From: JBBQTQ01 sp038213135
GTDB lineage: Bacteria; Actinomycetota; Thermoleophilia; Gaiellales; Gaiellaceae
Direction: 5' to 3'
DNA: 49,501 nt
NCBI GenBank assembly: GCA_038213135.1
Contig: JBBQTQ010000004.1
Coordinates: 1-49,501 of the forward strand
Shown here: positions 1-7,352 of the stretch, piece after piece
Numbering within the stretch: the stretch's first letter is position 1
Layout: every line of letters starts with the position of its first letter
The notes under the pieces: generated by a model
The model's database searches: none
Told to the model about the DNA's origin: nothing
Seen by the model: only the letters and a program-made list of their open reading frames with translations
Made by a program: the position numbers and the translations under genes

Positions 1-534
1 AAGCCGTACCACCCGTTCTTCGCCACCGCGGCCGAATACGTCGGCGTCGACGTCGACAACCCGAACGCCGAGCTCGAGGGCACTGCCGAAGCGCTGCCTG
101 TGCCGGACGCCGGCTTCCAAGTCGTCCTCTGCACCCAGGTCCTGGAGCACGCAGCCGATCCGGCCAAGGTCGTCCAGGAGCTCGCGCGTGTGGTCGCACC
201 CGGCGGGCGGGTCCTCGCCTCGACGCACGGCGTCCAGTTCTACCATCCGAATCCGGTTGATCTCTGGCGCTGGACCCACGCAGGCCTCGAGAAGCTGTTC
301 GTCGACAACGGCGACTGGCGCTCGGTGAGCGTGCGCCCGGGTTCAGGCACGGCCGCCTGCGTCGGCATGATCGTCTCGCTCTACGCGCAGCTCGCGTTGC
401 CTAAGCTCCTCGCCGGCGGCGTCATCTCGGGGATCAACCACGCCGCCGCCGCGCTCGACCGGCGCTCGCGCAAGCTCCGCGAGCCGGGACCGGGGACGCT
501 GTTCGCGAACTACCACGTTGTGGCCGAGCGATGA
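1..534 (+). CDS. Class I SAM-dependent methyltransferase, C-terminal part (start lies before the window)
   Basis: The frame is open from the first base to the TGA at 532-534, so the N-terminus with SAM motif I is missing. The visible part has the methyltransferase_11-type middle region: an acidic residue pair (VGVDVDN), then ALPVPDAGFQVVLCTQVLEH and LARVVAPGGRVLAST, which correspond to motifs II-III of UbiE/BioC-like enzymes. A mildly hydrophobic stretch around 360-420 and a basic tail follow. It overlaps the next gene by 4 bases (ATGA), so the two are probably cotranslated. In this setting it most likely methylates a sugar or a glycan end, but the substrate cannot be read from sequence. Confidence 0.85.
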   Translation, partial: KPYHPFFATAAEYVGVDVDNPNAELEGTAEALPVPDAGFQVVLCTQVLEHAADPAKVVQELARVVAPGGRVLASTHGVQFYHPNPVDLWRWTHAGLEKLFVDNGDWRSVSVRPGSGTAACVGMIVSLYAQLALPKLLAGGVISGINHAAAALDRRSRKLREPGPGTLFANYHVVAER

Positions 535-1454
535 GCCGCAGCGTCCTCGTCACCGGCGGCGGCGGCTTCATCGGCTCGAATGTCGTCCGCGCTCTGCTCG
601 AGCGCGGAGACACCGTGCGCGTGCTCGACAACTTCGCGACCGGCAACCGGGCCAACCTCGTCGGCCTCGACGTCGAGGTCGTCGAGGGCGAGCTGCGCAG
701 CTACGAGCGTGTCCACGCGGCGACTCGAGGGGCCGAGGTCGTCTTCCACCTGGGTGCGCTTCCGTCGGTGCCGCGCTCTGTCCAGGACCCGTTGACGACC
801 AACGCGGTCAACGTCGAGGGGACGCTGAACGTGCTCCTCGCCGCACGCGACTCTGGGGCGCGGCGCGTGGTCTTCGCGTCGTCGTCCTCCGTGTACGGCA
901 ACTCCGGTGAGCTGCCGCGCGTCGAGTCGGCGCAGCCGGATCCGATCTCCCCGTACGGGGTCGCCAAGCTCGCCGCCGAGCGCTACTGCGTCAGCTTCAG
1001 CCGCGTCTACCCGCTGGAGACGATGGCGCTCCGCTTCTTCAACGTCTTCGGCGGGAACCAGGACCCGACCTCGCAATACGCGGCGGTCGTGCCTCGCTTC
1101 ATTACGGAGGCCGCTGCGGGGCGCCCATTGCCGATCTACGGCGACGGGATGCAGTCGAGAGACTTCACCTACGTCGCCAACGTCGTCGAGGCGAACCTGC
1201 TCGCGGCCGACTCGGCGGGCAGCGGCGCCGTGGTGAACGTCGCCACCGGGCGCTCGGTGAACGTGAACGAGCTGGCCGAAGCCATCGGCCGAGTCCTCGG
1301 CCGCGAGGTGGAGAAGCAGTACCTGGAGGCTCGCGCGGGAGACGTGCGTGACTCCTGGGCCGACGTCACCGAGGCAAGACGGTTGCTCGGCTGGGAGCCG
1401 CGAGTCAGCCTGGAGGAGGGTCTGCGCCTGACGGCGGAGCAGCTTGTCGGCTGA
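531..1454 (+). CDS. NAD-dependent epimerase/dehydratase (extended SDR, UDP-glucose 4-epimerase type)
   Basis: 307 residues, a normal length for this family. The N-terminal Rossmann fold opens with LVTGGGGFIGSNVVRAL. The catalytic Ser lies in FASSSSVYGN and the catalytic Tyr-Lys pair in SPYGVAKLAAE, so the active site is complete. The C-terminal substrate domain has FFNVFGGNQDP and DFTYVANVVEA, typical of NDP-hexose 4-epimerases and dehydratases. It would interconvert NDP-sugars, perhaps UDP-Glc/Gal or the N-acetyl or uronate forms, in the cytoplasm. The ATG start overlaps the preceding stop as ATGA. The exact substrate is unknown. Confidence 0.9.
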   Translation: MSRSVLVTGGGGFIGSNVVRALLERGDTVRVLDNFATGNRANLVGLDVEVVEGELRSYERVHAATRGAEVVFHLGALPSVPRSVQDPLTTNAVNVEGTLNVLLAARDSGARRVVFASSSSVYGNSGELPRVESAQPDPISPYGVAKLAAERYCVSFSRVYPLETMALRFFNVFGGNQDPTSQYAAVVPRFITEAAAGRPLPIYGDGMQSRDFTYVANVVEANLLAADSAGSGAVVNVATGRSVNVNELAEAIGRVLGREVEKQYLEARAGDVRDSWADVTEARRLLGWEPRVSLEEGLRLTAEQLVG

Positions 1455-1470
1455 GCCCACAGGTTCCGGG

Positions 1471-1488
1471 GGCGCCGCTGGCGGCGCC
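1471..1488. repeat. Perfect GC-rich hairpin between two genes
   Basis: An 8-base stem (GGCGCCGC / GCGGCGCC) with a 2-base loop lies 17 bases after the epimerase stop. A second sequence at 1534-1545, inside the next open frame, is complementary to 1474-1485, so an alternative longer-range hairpin could form across the annotated start at 1505. No T-run follows, so it is not a classical intrinsic terminator. It could hamper or regulate translation of the next gene, or mean that the true start of that gene is the GTG at 1604. Confidence 0.35.
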
Positions 1489-1504
1489 GAGCCGGGGGCA
1501 CAGT

Positions 1505-2806
1505 ATGAGTAATACGGGCCCGGAGAGCGCGGTGCCGCCAGCGGCGTCAGGCGGCGACGGAGCCGGGCGTCGCCCGGCGGGAGTCGACGCCGGCCGGGAG
1601 CCTGTGCGCGTAGTACGCGTCATCGCGCGGCTGAACATGGGCGGCCCCGCGCTGCACGTCGCCTACCTGGCGAACGGCCTTCAGCAGCGTGGCTACGAGA
1701 CAACGCTCGTCGCGGGCAGCCTGACGCGAGGCGAAGAATCGATGTCGTTCGTCGCCGACCAGCTCGGCGTACCGGTCGTGACGATCGCGCAGCTGCATCG
1801 CGAGATCTCGCCGATCAAGGACGCGCTGGCGGTGTTCCGGCTGGCCCGACTGCTACGGACGATCCGGCCGCACATCCTGCACACGCACACGGCGAAGGCC
1901 GGCGCGATCGGTCGGGTGGCGGCACTGCTGGCCGGGACCGCACGTCCCCCGATCGTCGTCCACACCTTCCACGGTCACGTTCTGCGCGGCTACTTCGGGC
2001 CGCTGCGGGCGGGCCTGTTCCGGCTGCTCGAGCGGTGGCTCGCCGGGGTCTCGACGGCACTCGTGGCGGTCAGCCCGGAGGTGCGCGACGAGCTCGTCCG
2101 CCTCGGGGTCGCCCCGGGCGAGAAGTTCACGGTCATCCGACTGGGAATCGAGCTCGAGAGCCGCGTCTCGGCGAACGGGAGCCAACGAGCCGAGACGCGC
2201 CGCGTGATGGGGATCGCGCCGGATCGCTTCACCGTTGGCTGGATCGGCCGGATGACCGCCGTCAAGCGCACCGACGACGTCCTCCTCGCTCTGCAGCGAC
2301 TACGGGAGCGCGGCGTCGACGCGCTGCTCTGCATGGTCGGTGACGGGCCCGACCGCGACCATGTCGAGCGCCGGGCCAAGGAGCTCGGTGTCGTTCGCCA
2401 TTGCCTCTTCCTCGGCTACCAAGAGGAGGTCGCGCAGTTCTACGCCGCCTTCGACGCCGTGATCCTGCCCTCGAGCAACGAGGGGACGCCGGTCAGCGCG
2501 ATCGAGGCGCTCGCGGCCGGCCGGCCCGTGGTGGCGACGCGGGTCGGCGGCGTCCCGGACGTGATCCGCGACGGCGTCGACGGGTTCCTCGTCGAGCCGG
2601 GCGCAGTTGACGAGCTCGCCGAGCGGCTGGCGCTGCTCGCTGCGGACCCGGAGCTGAGCCGTCGAATGGGCGTGGAGGGCCGCGCACGAGTCGTGCCGCG
2701 CTACGCGGTCGCCCGCCTGGTCGACGACGTCGACCGGCTCTACCGGGCGCTGCTTCACGCTGCCGGTCTCGAGGGGCTCAGTGGTGCAGGTTCGCGAACG
2801 CCGTAA
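1505..2806 (+). CDS. Glycosyltransferase family 4
   Basis: 433 residues if it starts at the ATG at 1505. The first 33 residues are low-complexity (Gly/Ala/Pro), and a GTG at 1604 preceded by GGGAG is a credible alternative start, giving VRVVRVIARLNMGGPA, the normal GT4 N-terminus. GT-B fold features are clear: the glycine-rich loop LNMGGPALH, the middle HTHTAKAGAIGR, and the C-terminal donor-binding EX7E motif in SNEGTPVSAIEALAAG. It would transfer a nucleotide-activated sugar with retention of configuration. Its 3' end overlaps the convergent glycosidase gene by 29 bases. Confidence 0.9.
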   Translation: MSNTGPESAVPPAASGGDGAGRRPAGVDAGREPVRVVRVIARLNMGGPALHVAYLANGLQQRGYETTLVAGSLTRGEESMSFVADQLGVPVVTIAQLHREISPIKDALAVFRLARLLRTIRPHILHTHTAKAGAIGRVAALLAGTARPPIVVHTFHGHVLRGYFGPLRAGLFRLLERWLAGVSTALVAVSPEVRDELVRLGVAPGEKFTVIRLGIELESRVSANGSQRAETRRVMGIAPDRFTVGWIGRMTAVKRTDDVLLALQRLRERGVDALLCMVGDGPDRDHVERRAKELGVVRHCLFLGYQEEVAQFYAAFDAVILPSSNEGTPVSAIEALAAGRPVVATRVGGVPDVIRDGVDGFLVEPGAVDELAERLALLAADPELSRRMGVEGRARVVPRYAVARLVDDVDRLYRALLHAAGLEGLSGAGSRTP

Positions 2807-3929
2807 ACGACGGCTTCTTCGCCCCGGCTGCCGTCAGCAGGCCGGACTGCCACCCGCTCAGGACCGGCTCGTCCTTGAGCATGAACCAGAGCATCATCAC
2901 GATCCGGGGATTCGCCCGCGCGATGCCGAACGCCTGCGTGAGGTACTTGGCCTGGTTGGCGAGCGAAACCCCGAATTGCGGGTCCGGGGGATTCGTCTGG
3001 TAGCCGTACTCGGTGATCCAGACCGGCTTGTGACCGTAGAGCTGGGTCAGGAGGTTGATCAGGTCGCCGATGTTGGCCAGCGTCACTGCGGTCGGCTTCA
3101 CGCCGTGCAGGGTTGGCGGCTTCGTCGTCGGACTCTCGTTCGGCCCGCCGTAGTACGGGTGATGCGCCCAGGCGTCGAAGCGCTTCAGCCCGGCGGTCTT
3201 CACCGCCTTCAGGAAGACGAGCGGCGAGGTAGAGGGCCGGCCGCTGCTCGGGCTGTTGTTCCCACGCGGGCTCGTCGCGCCGCAGGCAACCTGCTCGCCG
3301 GAGTTCATCGTCCCGTGGATCCCGGAGTAGACGGCCGCGCAGATCTTCGCGTAGGCGATCGCGCTCTGGACGACGTACTTCCCGCCGACCTTCTGCCACT
3401 GCGGGGTCAGGAAGACCGGATTGTTCGGCTCGTTCCAGGCCAGCCAGAGCTTCACGGCAGGCAGCATCCTTCCGTCCGGGCCCGGGTAGGTGCCGCTGTA
3501 GCGGGTGGCCGCGGCGAGCGCAAACTTGCGCAGGTCGTCGGCGCTTGCCGGCGCGTGGTTCGGGCCTGCGCCGCCGTTCTCCCAGCTCGGTGTGCCGTAG
3601 ATCGAAAACAGCACCTTGAGCCCGTTGGCGCCGGCATCGAGAACGGTGCGGTCGTAGAGCGTCCAGTCGTAGGCCGGGTCTGCAGGATCGGTCGCATCTC
3701 CGGGCCGCGACCTCGCAACCCCGAACTTGCCACCCCAGTACATCCCGACCCGGATCACCTGAGCGTGCAGCGAGTGCATGATCGGCAGGTAGAACTGCGG
3801 CTCGCCGTAGAGCACGTGGGCCTCGTCGAAGAAACCGATCAGCATGTGCGAGGACGCCTGCGACGCGGGCACCGAGAGGCCTGCGGCGGCGACGAGCGCC
3901 GCCGCGAGGACTCCGAGCCGCCTAAACAC
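2778..3929 (-). CDS. Secreted clan GH-A glycoside hydrolase-like protein
   Basis: I place the start at the GTG at 3929: it overlaps the stop of the upstream gene, has GGAG seven bases before it, and begins a clean signal peptide (basic VFRRLG, then an Ala/Leu/Val core and PASQASS). The mature protein looks like a TIM-barrel glycosidase. WLAWNEPN carries the likely acid/base Glu (residue 167) and PVWITEYGYQT the likely nucleophile Glu (residue 307), the usual GH-A arrangement (GH5/GH39/GH30-like). Export signal and context suggest trimming or release of the glycan made here. The exact GH family is uncertain. The first methionine upstream (3989) would bury the start in the neighbouring gene and destroy the signal peptide. 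Confidence 0.8.
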   Translation of the reverse strand: MFRRLGVLAAALVAAAGLSVPASQASSHMLIGFFDEAHVLYGEPQFYLPIMHSLHAQVIRVGMYWGGKFGVARSRPGDATDPADPAYDWTLYDRTVLDAGANGLKVLFSIYGTPSWENGGAGPNHAPASADDLRKFALAAATRYSGTYPGPDGRMLPAVKLWLAWNEPNNPVFLTPQWQKVGGKYVVQSAIAYAKICAAVYSGIHGTMNSGEQVACGATSPRGNNSPSSGRPSTSPLVFLKAVKTAGLKRFDAWAHHPYYGGPNESPTTKPPTLHGVKPTAVTLANIGDLINLLTQLYGHKPVWITEYGYQTNPPDPQFGVSLANQAKYLTQAFGIARANPRIVMMLWFMLKDEPVLSGWQSGLLTAAGAKKPSFTAFANLHH

Positions 3930-4869
3930 GCAGGCGCTCCGGGCGGAGCGAGTCGAGCGTGCGCCGCAGCCCGTCCTCGAGCTGGACATCCGGCTCCCAG
4001 CCGAGGATCTGGCGGGCGCGGGTGATGTCGGGCTGGCGAACCTGGGGATCGTCCTCGGGCAACGCCTCGAAGACGATCTCGCTCGAGGAGCCTGTCAGCT
4101 TCAGCACGACCTCGGCCAACTCGAGCAGTCGGTACTCGGTGGGGTTGCCGATGTTCACGGGCATGTGCTCGCCGCTCGTGGCGAGCGAGTAGAGACCGCG
4201 GATCAGGTCGTCCACGTAACAGAAGCTGCGCGTCTGCGAGCCGTCGCCGAACACGGTCAGAGGTTGTCCCGCGAGGGCCTGACGGACAAACGTGGGTATC
4301 GCACGTCCGTCGTGCGGGCGCATCCGCGGCCCGTAGGTGTTGAAGATCCGCGCGATGCACGTGTCGACGCCCTGCTGGCGGTGGTAGGCCATCGTGAGGG
4401 CCTCCGCGTAGCGCTTCGCCTCGTCGTCGACGCCGCGCGGCCCGATCGGGTTCACGTTGCCCCAGTAGGTCTCGGGCTGCGGGTGCACCTTGGGGTCGCC
4501 GTAGACCTCGCTCGTGGAGGCGAGCAGGAACCGTGCGCGCTTGAACTTGGCCAGCCCGAGCGCGTTGTGCGTTCCCTGCGAGCCGACCTTCAACGTGTGG
4601 AGCGGAAGGCGCAGGTAGTCGATCGGGCTCGCGGGGCTGGCGAGGTGGAAGACGAGATCGACCGGCCCGTCGACGCCGATGTGCTCGGTGACGTCATGAC
4701 TCAGGAAGCGGAACTCCGGCTCGCGGATGTGCTCGATGTTCTGGAGCGTGGACGTGTCGAGGTTGTCCACGCAGACGACGGAGTGCCCCTGGGCGAGGAG
4801 GTATTCGCAAAGGTGGGAACCGAGGAAGCCGGCCCCGCCGGTGACGACGGCGGTGCTCACCTTTGGCAC
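3922..4869 (-). CDS. UDP-glucuronate decarboxylase (UXS)-like protein lacking the catalytic Tyr
   Basis: 315 residues, extended SDR. The NAD loop is VVTGGAGFLGSHLCEYLL, and LVFHLASPASPIDYLRLP, LLASTSEVYGDP and ARIFNTYGPRMRPHDGR are hallmarks of the UXS family, which converts UDP-glucuronate to UDP-xylose. In that family the catalytic YxxxK sits after PIGPR. Here the sequence reads PIGPRGVDDEAKRYAE, so Asp148 (codon at 4426-4428, GAC) stands where Tyr is expected, while Lys152 and the catalytic Ser are kept. A TAC-to-GAC change would explain it. Activity is therefore doubtful. The start is GTG at 4869, or GTG at 4860. Its stop overlaps the glycosidase start. Confidence 0.85.
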   Translation of the reverse strand: MPKVSTAVVTGGAGFLGSHLCEYLLAQGHSVVCVDNLDTSTLQNIEHIREPEFRFLSHDVTEHIGVDGPVDLVFHLASPASPIDYLRLPLHTLKVGSQGTHNALGLAKFKRARFLLASTSEVYGDPKVHPQPETYWGNVNPIGPRGVDDEAKRYAEALTMAYHRQQGVDTCIARIFNTYGPRMRPHDGRAIPTFVRQALAGQPLTVFGDGSQTRSFCYVDDLIRGLYSLATSGEHMPVNIGNPTEYRLLELAEVVLKLTGSSSEIVFEALPEDDPQVRQPDITRARQILGWEPDVQLEDGLRRTLDSLRPERLRV

Positions 4870-4913
4870 ATGATAGACACGGCTCCCGGCGCTCCCTGGT
4901 ACAACTGACCGGC

Positions 4914-5474
4914 GTGCGGCCGGCGCTCATGCTTCTCGCTCTCGCGGCGCTGGCCGTGGCACCTGCTGCGACCAGCCGAACCCCCGACCGGTGCGCTCCA
5001 GTCGACTCGAGCCTCCACTGGGAGGCCGTCTTCGGAAACGTCACCTCGCTCTCGCAGGCCATGGTGGTGAAGCAGCAGGCCACCAAGGCGGGCTTCCAGG
5101 GGATCACCTTCGAATACGACAGCTGCGACGACGTCGAGGTGACGATCGTCGGCCTCGACACGGCAACCATGCGGAGGGATTTCGCGAAAGAAGCCGCGGC
5201 GTTCCCTGTCACCTTCGAGCCGCCGGACATCCTGATCGGCCACCATCCGGGCTTCGTCAAAGCCGTCTTCGGCGTCGACACGACGCTCAGGCGCGCGGAC
5301 ACCCTTCGTGCCCGGCTCGCCCGCTCCGGTTTCCACGAGGGCGTCGACATCGAACGCCTCAGCGCGCACAGCTGGCGCGTGGTGCTCTACAACATCCCGC
5401 AGAAGGTGACCGCCTCATTCGCCGCGGAGGCAAAGAAGGCCGGCTTCGGCCGGATCAGCTTCTTACCGATGTAG
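4914..5474 (+). CDS. Small secreted protein of unknown function with two SPOR-like halves
   Basis: I chose the GTG at 4914 (ATG at 4929 is possible) because it starts a signal peptide, RPALMLLALAALAVAPAATS. The mature part, about 165 residues, has two similar halves: one around KQQATKAGFQGITFEYDS with EVTIVGLDT, the other around RARLARSGFHEGVDIERLS with WRVVLYNIP, ending in a third helix-strand piece (AAEAKKAGFGRISFLP). This helix-strand pattern, with a conserved AGF/SGF turn, recalls SPOR (peptidoglycan-binding) repeats, but the match is by eye only. A TACAACT sequence 7 bases before the GTG could be a -10 element. It is transcribed divergently from the UXS-like gene. I do not recognise the protein. 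Confidence 0.7.
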   Translation: MRPALMLLALAALAVAPAATSRTPDRCAPVDSSLHWEAVFGNVTSLSQAMVVKQQATKAGFQGITFEYDSCDDVEVTIVGLDTATMRRDFAKEAAAFPVTFEPPDILIGHHPGFVKAVFGVDTTLRRADTLRARLARSGFHEGVDIERLSAHSWRVVLYNIPQKVTASFAAEAKKAGFGRISFLPM

Positions 5475-5483
5475 CCTCGGGCC

Positions 5484-6425
5484 TCAGCGCAGGTCCTTGT
5501 TCGATTCCATATCGAACCACATGGCGAACAGCGTGAACTGTGACCCGAAGATCAGCAGCAGCGCGACGAGGACGATCGTCGCCGCGGTGATGTGGTTGCC
5601 GAGGGCGCGCAGGACGACCTCCGCCACGCCAAGCGCGAACCCCGCGACGGTCATCAGGAAGCCGAGCGCGTAGAAGAAGACGAGCGGGTGGAAGTCCCGG
5701 ATCACGTACTTCTCGCGCAGCCGCCAGAAGAACGCCTTAAGCAGCAGCCAGGAGATCCGCGGCACGACCGAACGGAGCTTGATCCCCGAGCGTTCGCCGA
5801 CTCCGTAGACCGGCCGCGAGGGGAAGTCGCGCACCTTCGCGTTCCAGACGTTCAGGTGGACGAGCATGTCGTTGGGGAAGCCGTAGCGCGGGTAGACGCG
5901 GTCGAGGTCGAGGCGCTCCAGCATCGGCAGCGAGATCGCCGTAAAGCCCGATTGCGAGTCGGCCACGTGCCAGTAGCCGGACGCGACCTTCGTCAGCAGT
6001 GAGAGGACTGCGTTGCCGAGGTAGCGGTGGCGCGGCATCAGCTCCCAGGCCTGGCCGGTGAAGAGACGGTTTGCCTTGGCGTAGTCGACCTCACCCCGGG
6101 CAACTGCCCCCGCAAGCGTGCCGAGATCCTCGGCCGCCATCTGGTTGTCCGCGGCCATGACGGCTGTGACGTCAATCCGGTCTGAGACTGCCTGCTTGTA
6201 CCCGGTCACGATCGCCGCGCCGACCCCGAGGTTGCGCGCGTGCGTCAGCACGACGACTCGCGGATCGCCGACAGTTCGCCCCCGTTCGGCGGTCCCGTCA
6301 CGAGACGCGTCGTCGACGACGTAGATCCGGTCGACGAACTCCGGCACCCCGGCGAGCGTCGCCGGCAGGAGCGCCTCCTCGTCGTACGCGGGGACGACGA
6401 CCGCGACGGTCTTCCCCTCGAGCAT
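5484..6425 (-). CDS. Glycosyltransferase family 2 with C-terminal membrane anchor (DPM1/polyprenyl-phosphate type)
   Basis: 313 residues. The N-terminal GT-A domain begins VAVVVPAYDEEALLPATL, with the nucleotide-binding DDASRDGT and HARNLGVGAAIVTGYKQA. The metal-binding region is MAADNQMAAED, a common variant in actinobacterial members. After residue 230 come two transmembrane helices (FHPLVFFYALGFLMTVAGFA and the ATIVLVALLLIFGS region). This architecture is seen in enzymes that load a sugar onto polyprenyl phosphate or act at the membrane face. It lies 9 bases after the Wzz-like gene and ends the minus-strand operon that begins at 11087. Confidence 0.88.
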   Translation of the reverse strand: MLEGKTVAVVVPAYDEEALLPATLAGVPEFVDRIYVVDDASRDGTAERGRTVGDPRVVVLTHARNLGVGAAIVTGYKQAVSDRIDVTAVMAADNQMAAEDLGTLAGAVARGEVDYAKANRLFTGQAWELMPRHRYLGNAVLSLLTKVASGYWHVADSQSGFTAISLPMLERLDLDRVYPRYGFPNDMLVHLNVWNAKVRDFPSRPVYGVGERSGIKLRSVVPRISWLLLKAFFWRLREKYVIRDFHPLVFFYALGFLMTVAGFALGVAEVVLRALGNHITAATIVLVALLLIFGSQFTLFAMWFDMESNKDLR

Positions 6426-6434
6426 CGGTGAAGC

Positions 6435-7352
6435 CTAAGAGGCGGCGGCGGGCCGCGAGCGGATGCCGCGTGCGACCGGCTCCCAGAGGAGCGCGACGAC
6501 GATCGCCAGGATTAGGCCGATCACGGCGCCGATCGCCACGCCCGTGCGCTTGCTCGGCGCGGCGGTCTTGGTGGCGGCGGCGGTCGAGACGATCCGGCTC
6601 GCCTCCACACTCTGCGCGAGCGAGAGCTGCTGCCGGACCTGGAAGGAGTCCTGGGTCAGCCCATTCTGCTGCTGGAGTGCAAGCGTGATCACCGAGTTCA
6701 GGTTCCCGAGCGCGATCAGCTTGTCCGTCGGGTTGATGCTCTTGTCGGAGAGCACCTGTTGCTGATTCTTGCGGGCCAGGTCGAGGCGCACGGTCAGCAC
6801 GTCCAACTGCTTCTGGTCGTAGGCCAGCTGGTCGCCAAGCGTCTTGATCTTCGACGTCGAGTACGGCGCGACCTGAGTCGTGATCACCTTCGCGAGCGCG
6901 TTCGCGGCGGCGGCGATCTTCGCCGGCGGCCTGCCGTCCACGGTGATGTTCAGCAGCGGCGCTGGCGCCCCCTGTTTCGCACCCGTGATCCCGACGAGCG
7001 GCTTCGTCGTGATGTGGCCGCGCAACTGCGCCGGCCTCAGCCCGACCTGGGCGGCGACCTGCTTGATCACGGACTCGGAGGTGACGAGGTTCGTGACGAG
7101 CCCAATCGTCGTCGGCGCCGAGGTGACGGGTGCGCCGCCGCCGATGTTCAGCGGCTGCCCGAGGTAGATCTCCGCCGTGGCCTTGTAGTTGTTGCCGCTG
7201 CCGAGCGTGGCGAGGTAGCCGATGATCGCGCCGGCGACGACGCCGAGGATCAGCAGCCACCAGCGTGTGAACACCACGCGGAAGTACCGTCCGAAATCGA
7301 CCTCCTGCTCGGCGTCGAGATCGACCGCAGCGGGTTTCGCTTGGGCGCTCAT
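6435..7352 (-). CDS. Wzz/chain-length-determinant-like polysaccharide co-polymerase
   Basis: 305 residues with a short cytoplasmic N-terminus, a first transmembrane helix (LILGVVAGAIIGYLATLG, about residues 33-50), a long extracytoplasmic coiled-coil-prone region rich in Gln/Lys/Leu (about 60-265) and a second helix (IGAVIGLILAIVVALLW, about 274-290). This is the Wzz/YveK topology. The family sets the length of polymers made by Wzy polymerases. No tyrosine kinase domain or Tyr-rich tail is present, and no separate BY-kinase gene lies in the window. The start overlaps the epimerase stop (ATGA). Confidence 0.85.
   Translation of the reverse strand: MSAQAKPAAVDLDAEQEVDFGRYFRVVFTRWWLLILGVVAGAIIGYLATLGSGNNYKATAEIYLGQPLNIGGGAPVTSAPTTIGLVTNLVTSESVIKQVAAQVGLRPAQLRGHITTKPLVGITGAKQGAPAPLLNITVDGRPPAKIAAAANALAKVITTQVAPYSTSKIKTLGDQLAYDQKQLDVLTVRLDLARKNQQQVLSDKSINPTDKLIALGNLNSVITLALQQQNGLTQDSFQVRQQLSLAQSVEASRIVSTAAATKTAAPSKRTGVAIGAVIGLILAIVVALLWEPVARGIRSRPAAAS

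Noticed and set aside
1471..1488. GC-rich hairpin after the epimerase as a terminator
   Set aside because: No T-run follows and the next gene starts 17 bases later in the same direction; listed only as a hairpin.
2781..4025. Long plus-strand open frame (414 codons) opposite the glycosidase gene
   Set aside because: Arg/Ala/Gly-rich with no domain pattern. It is the antisense shadow of a gene with a signal peptide and catalytic motifs. Similar antisense frames at 3844-4908, 9558-11108, 15888-17147 and 30823-32112 were dropped for the same reason.
6118..6180. Missing DxD metal motif in the GT2 at 5484 (AADNQM)
   Set aside because: This is a known variant in membrane-anchored GT2s of this type, and the other motifs are intact, so I do not treat it as inactivating.
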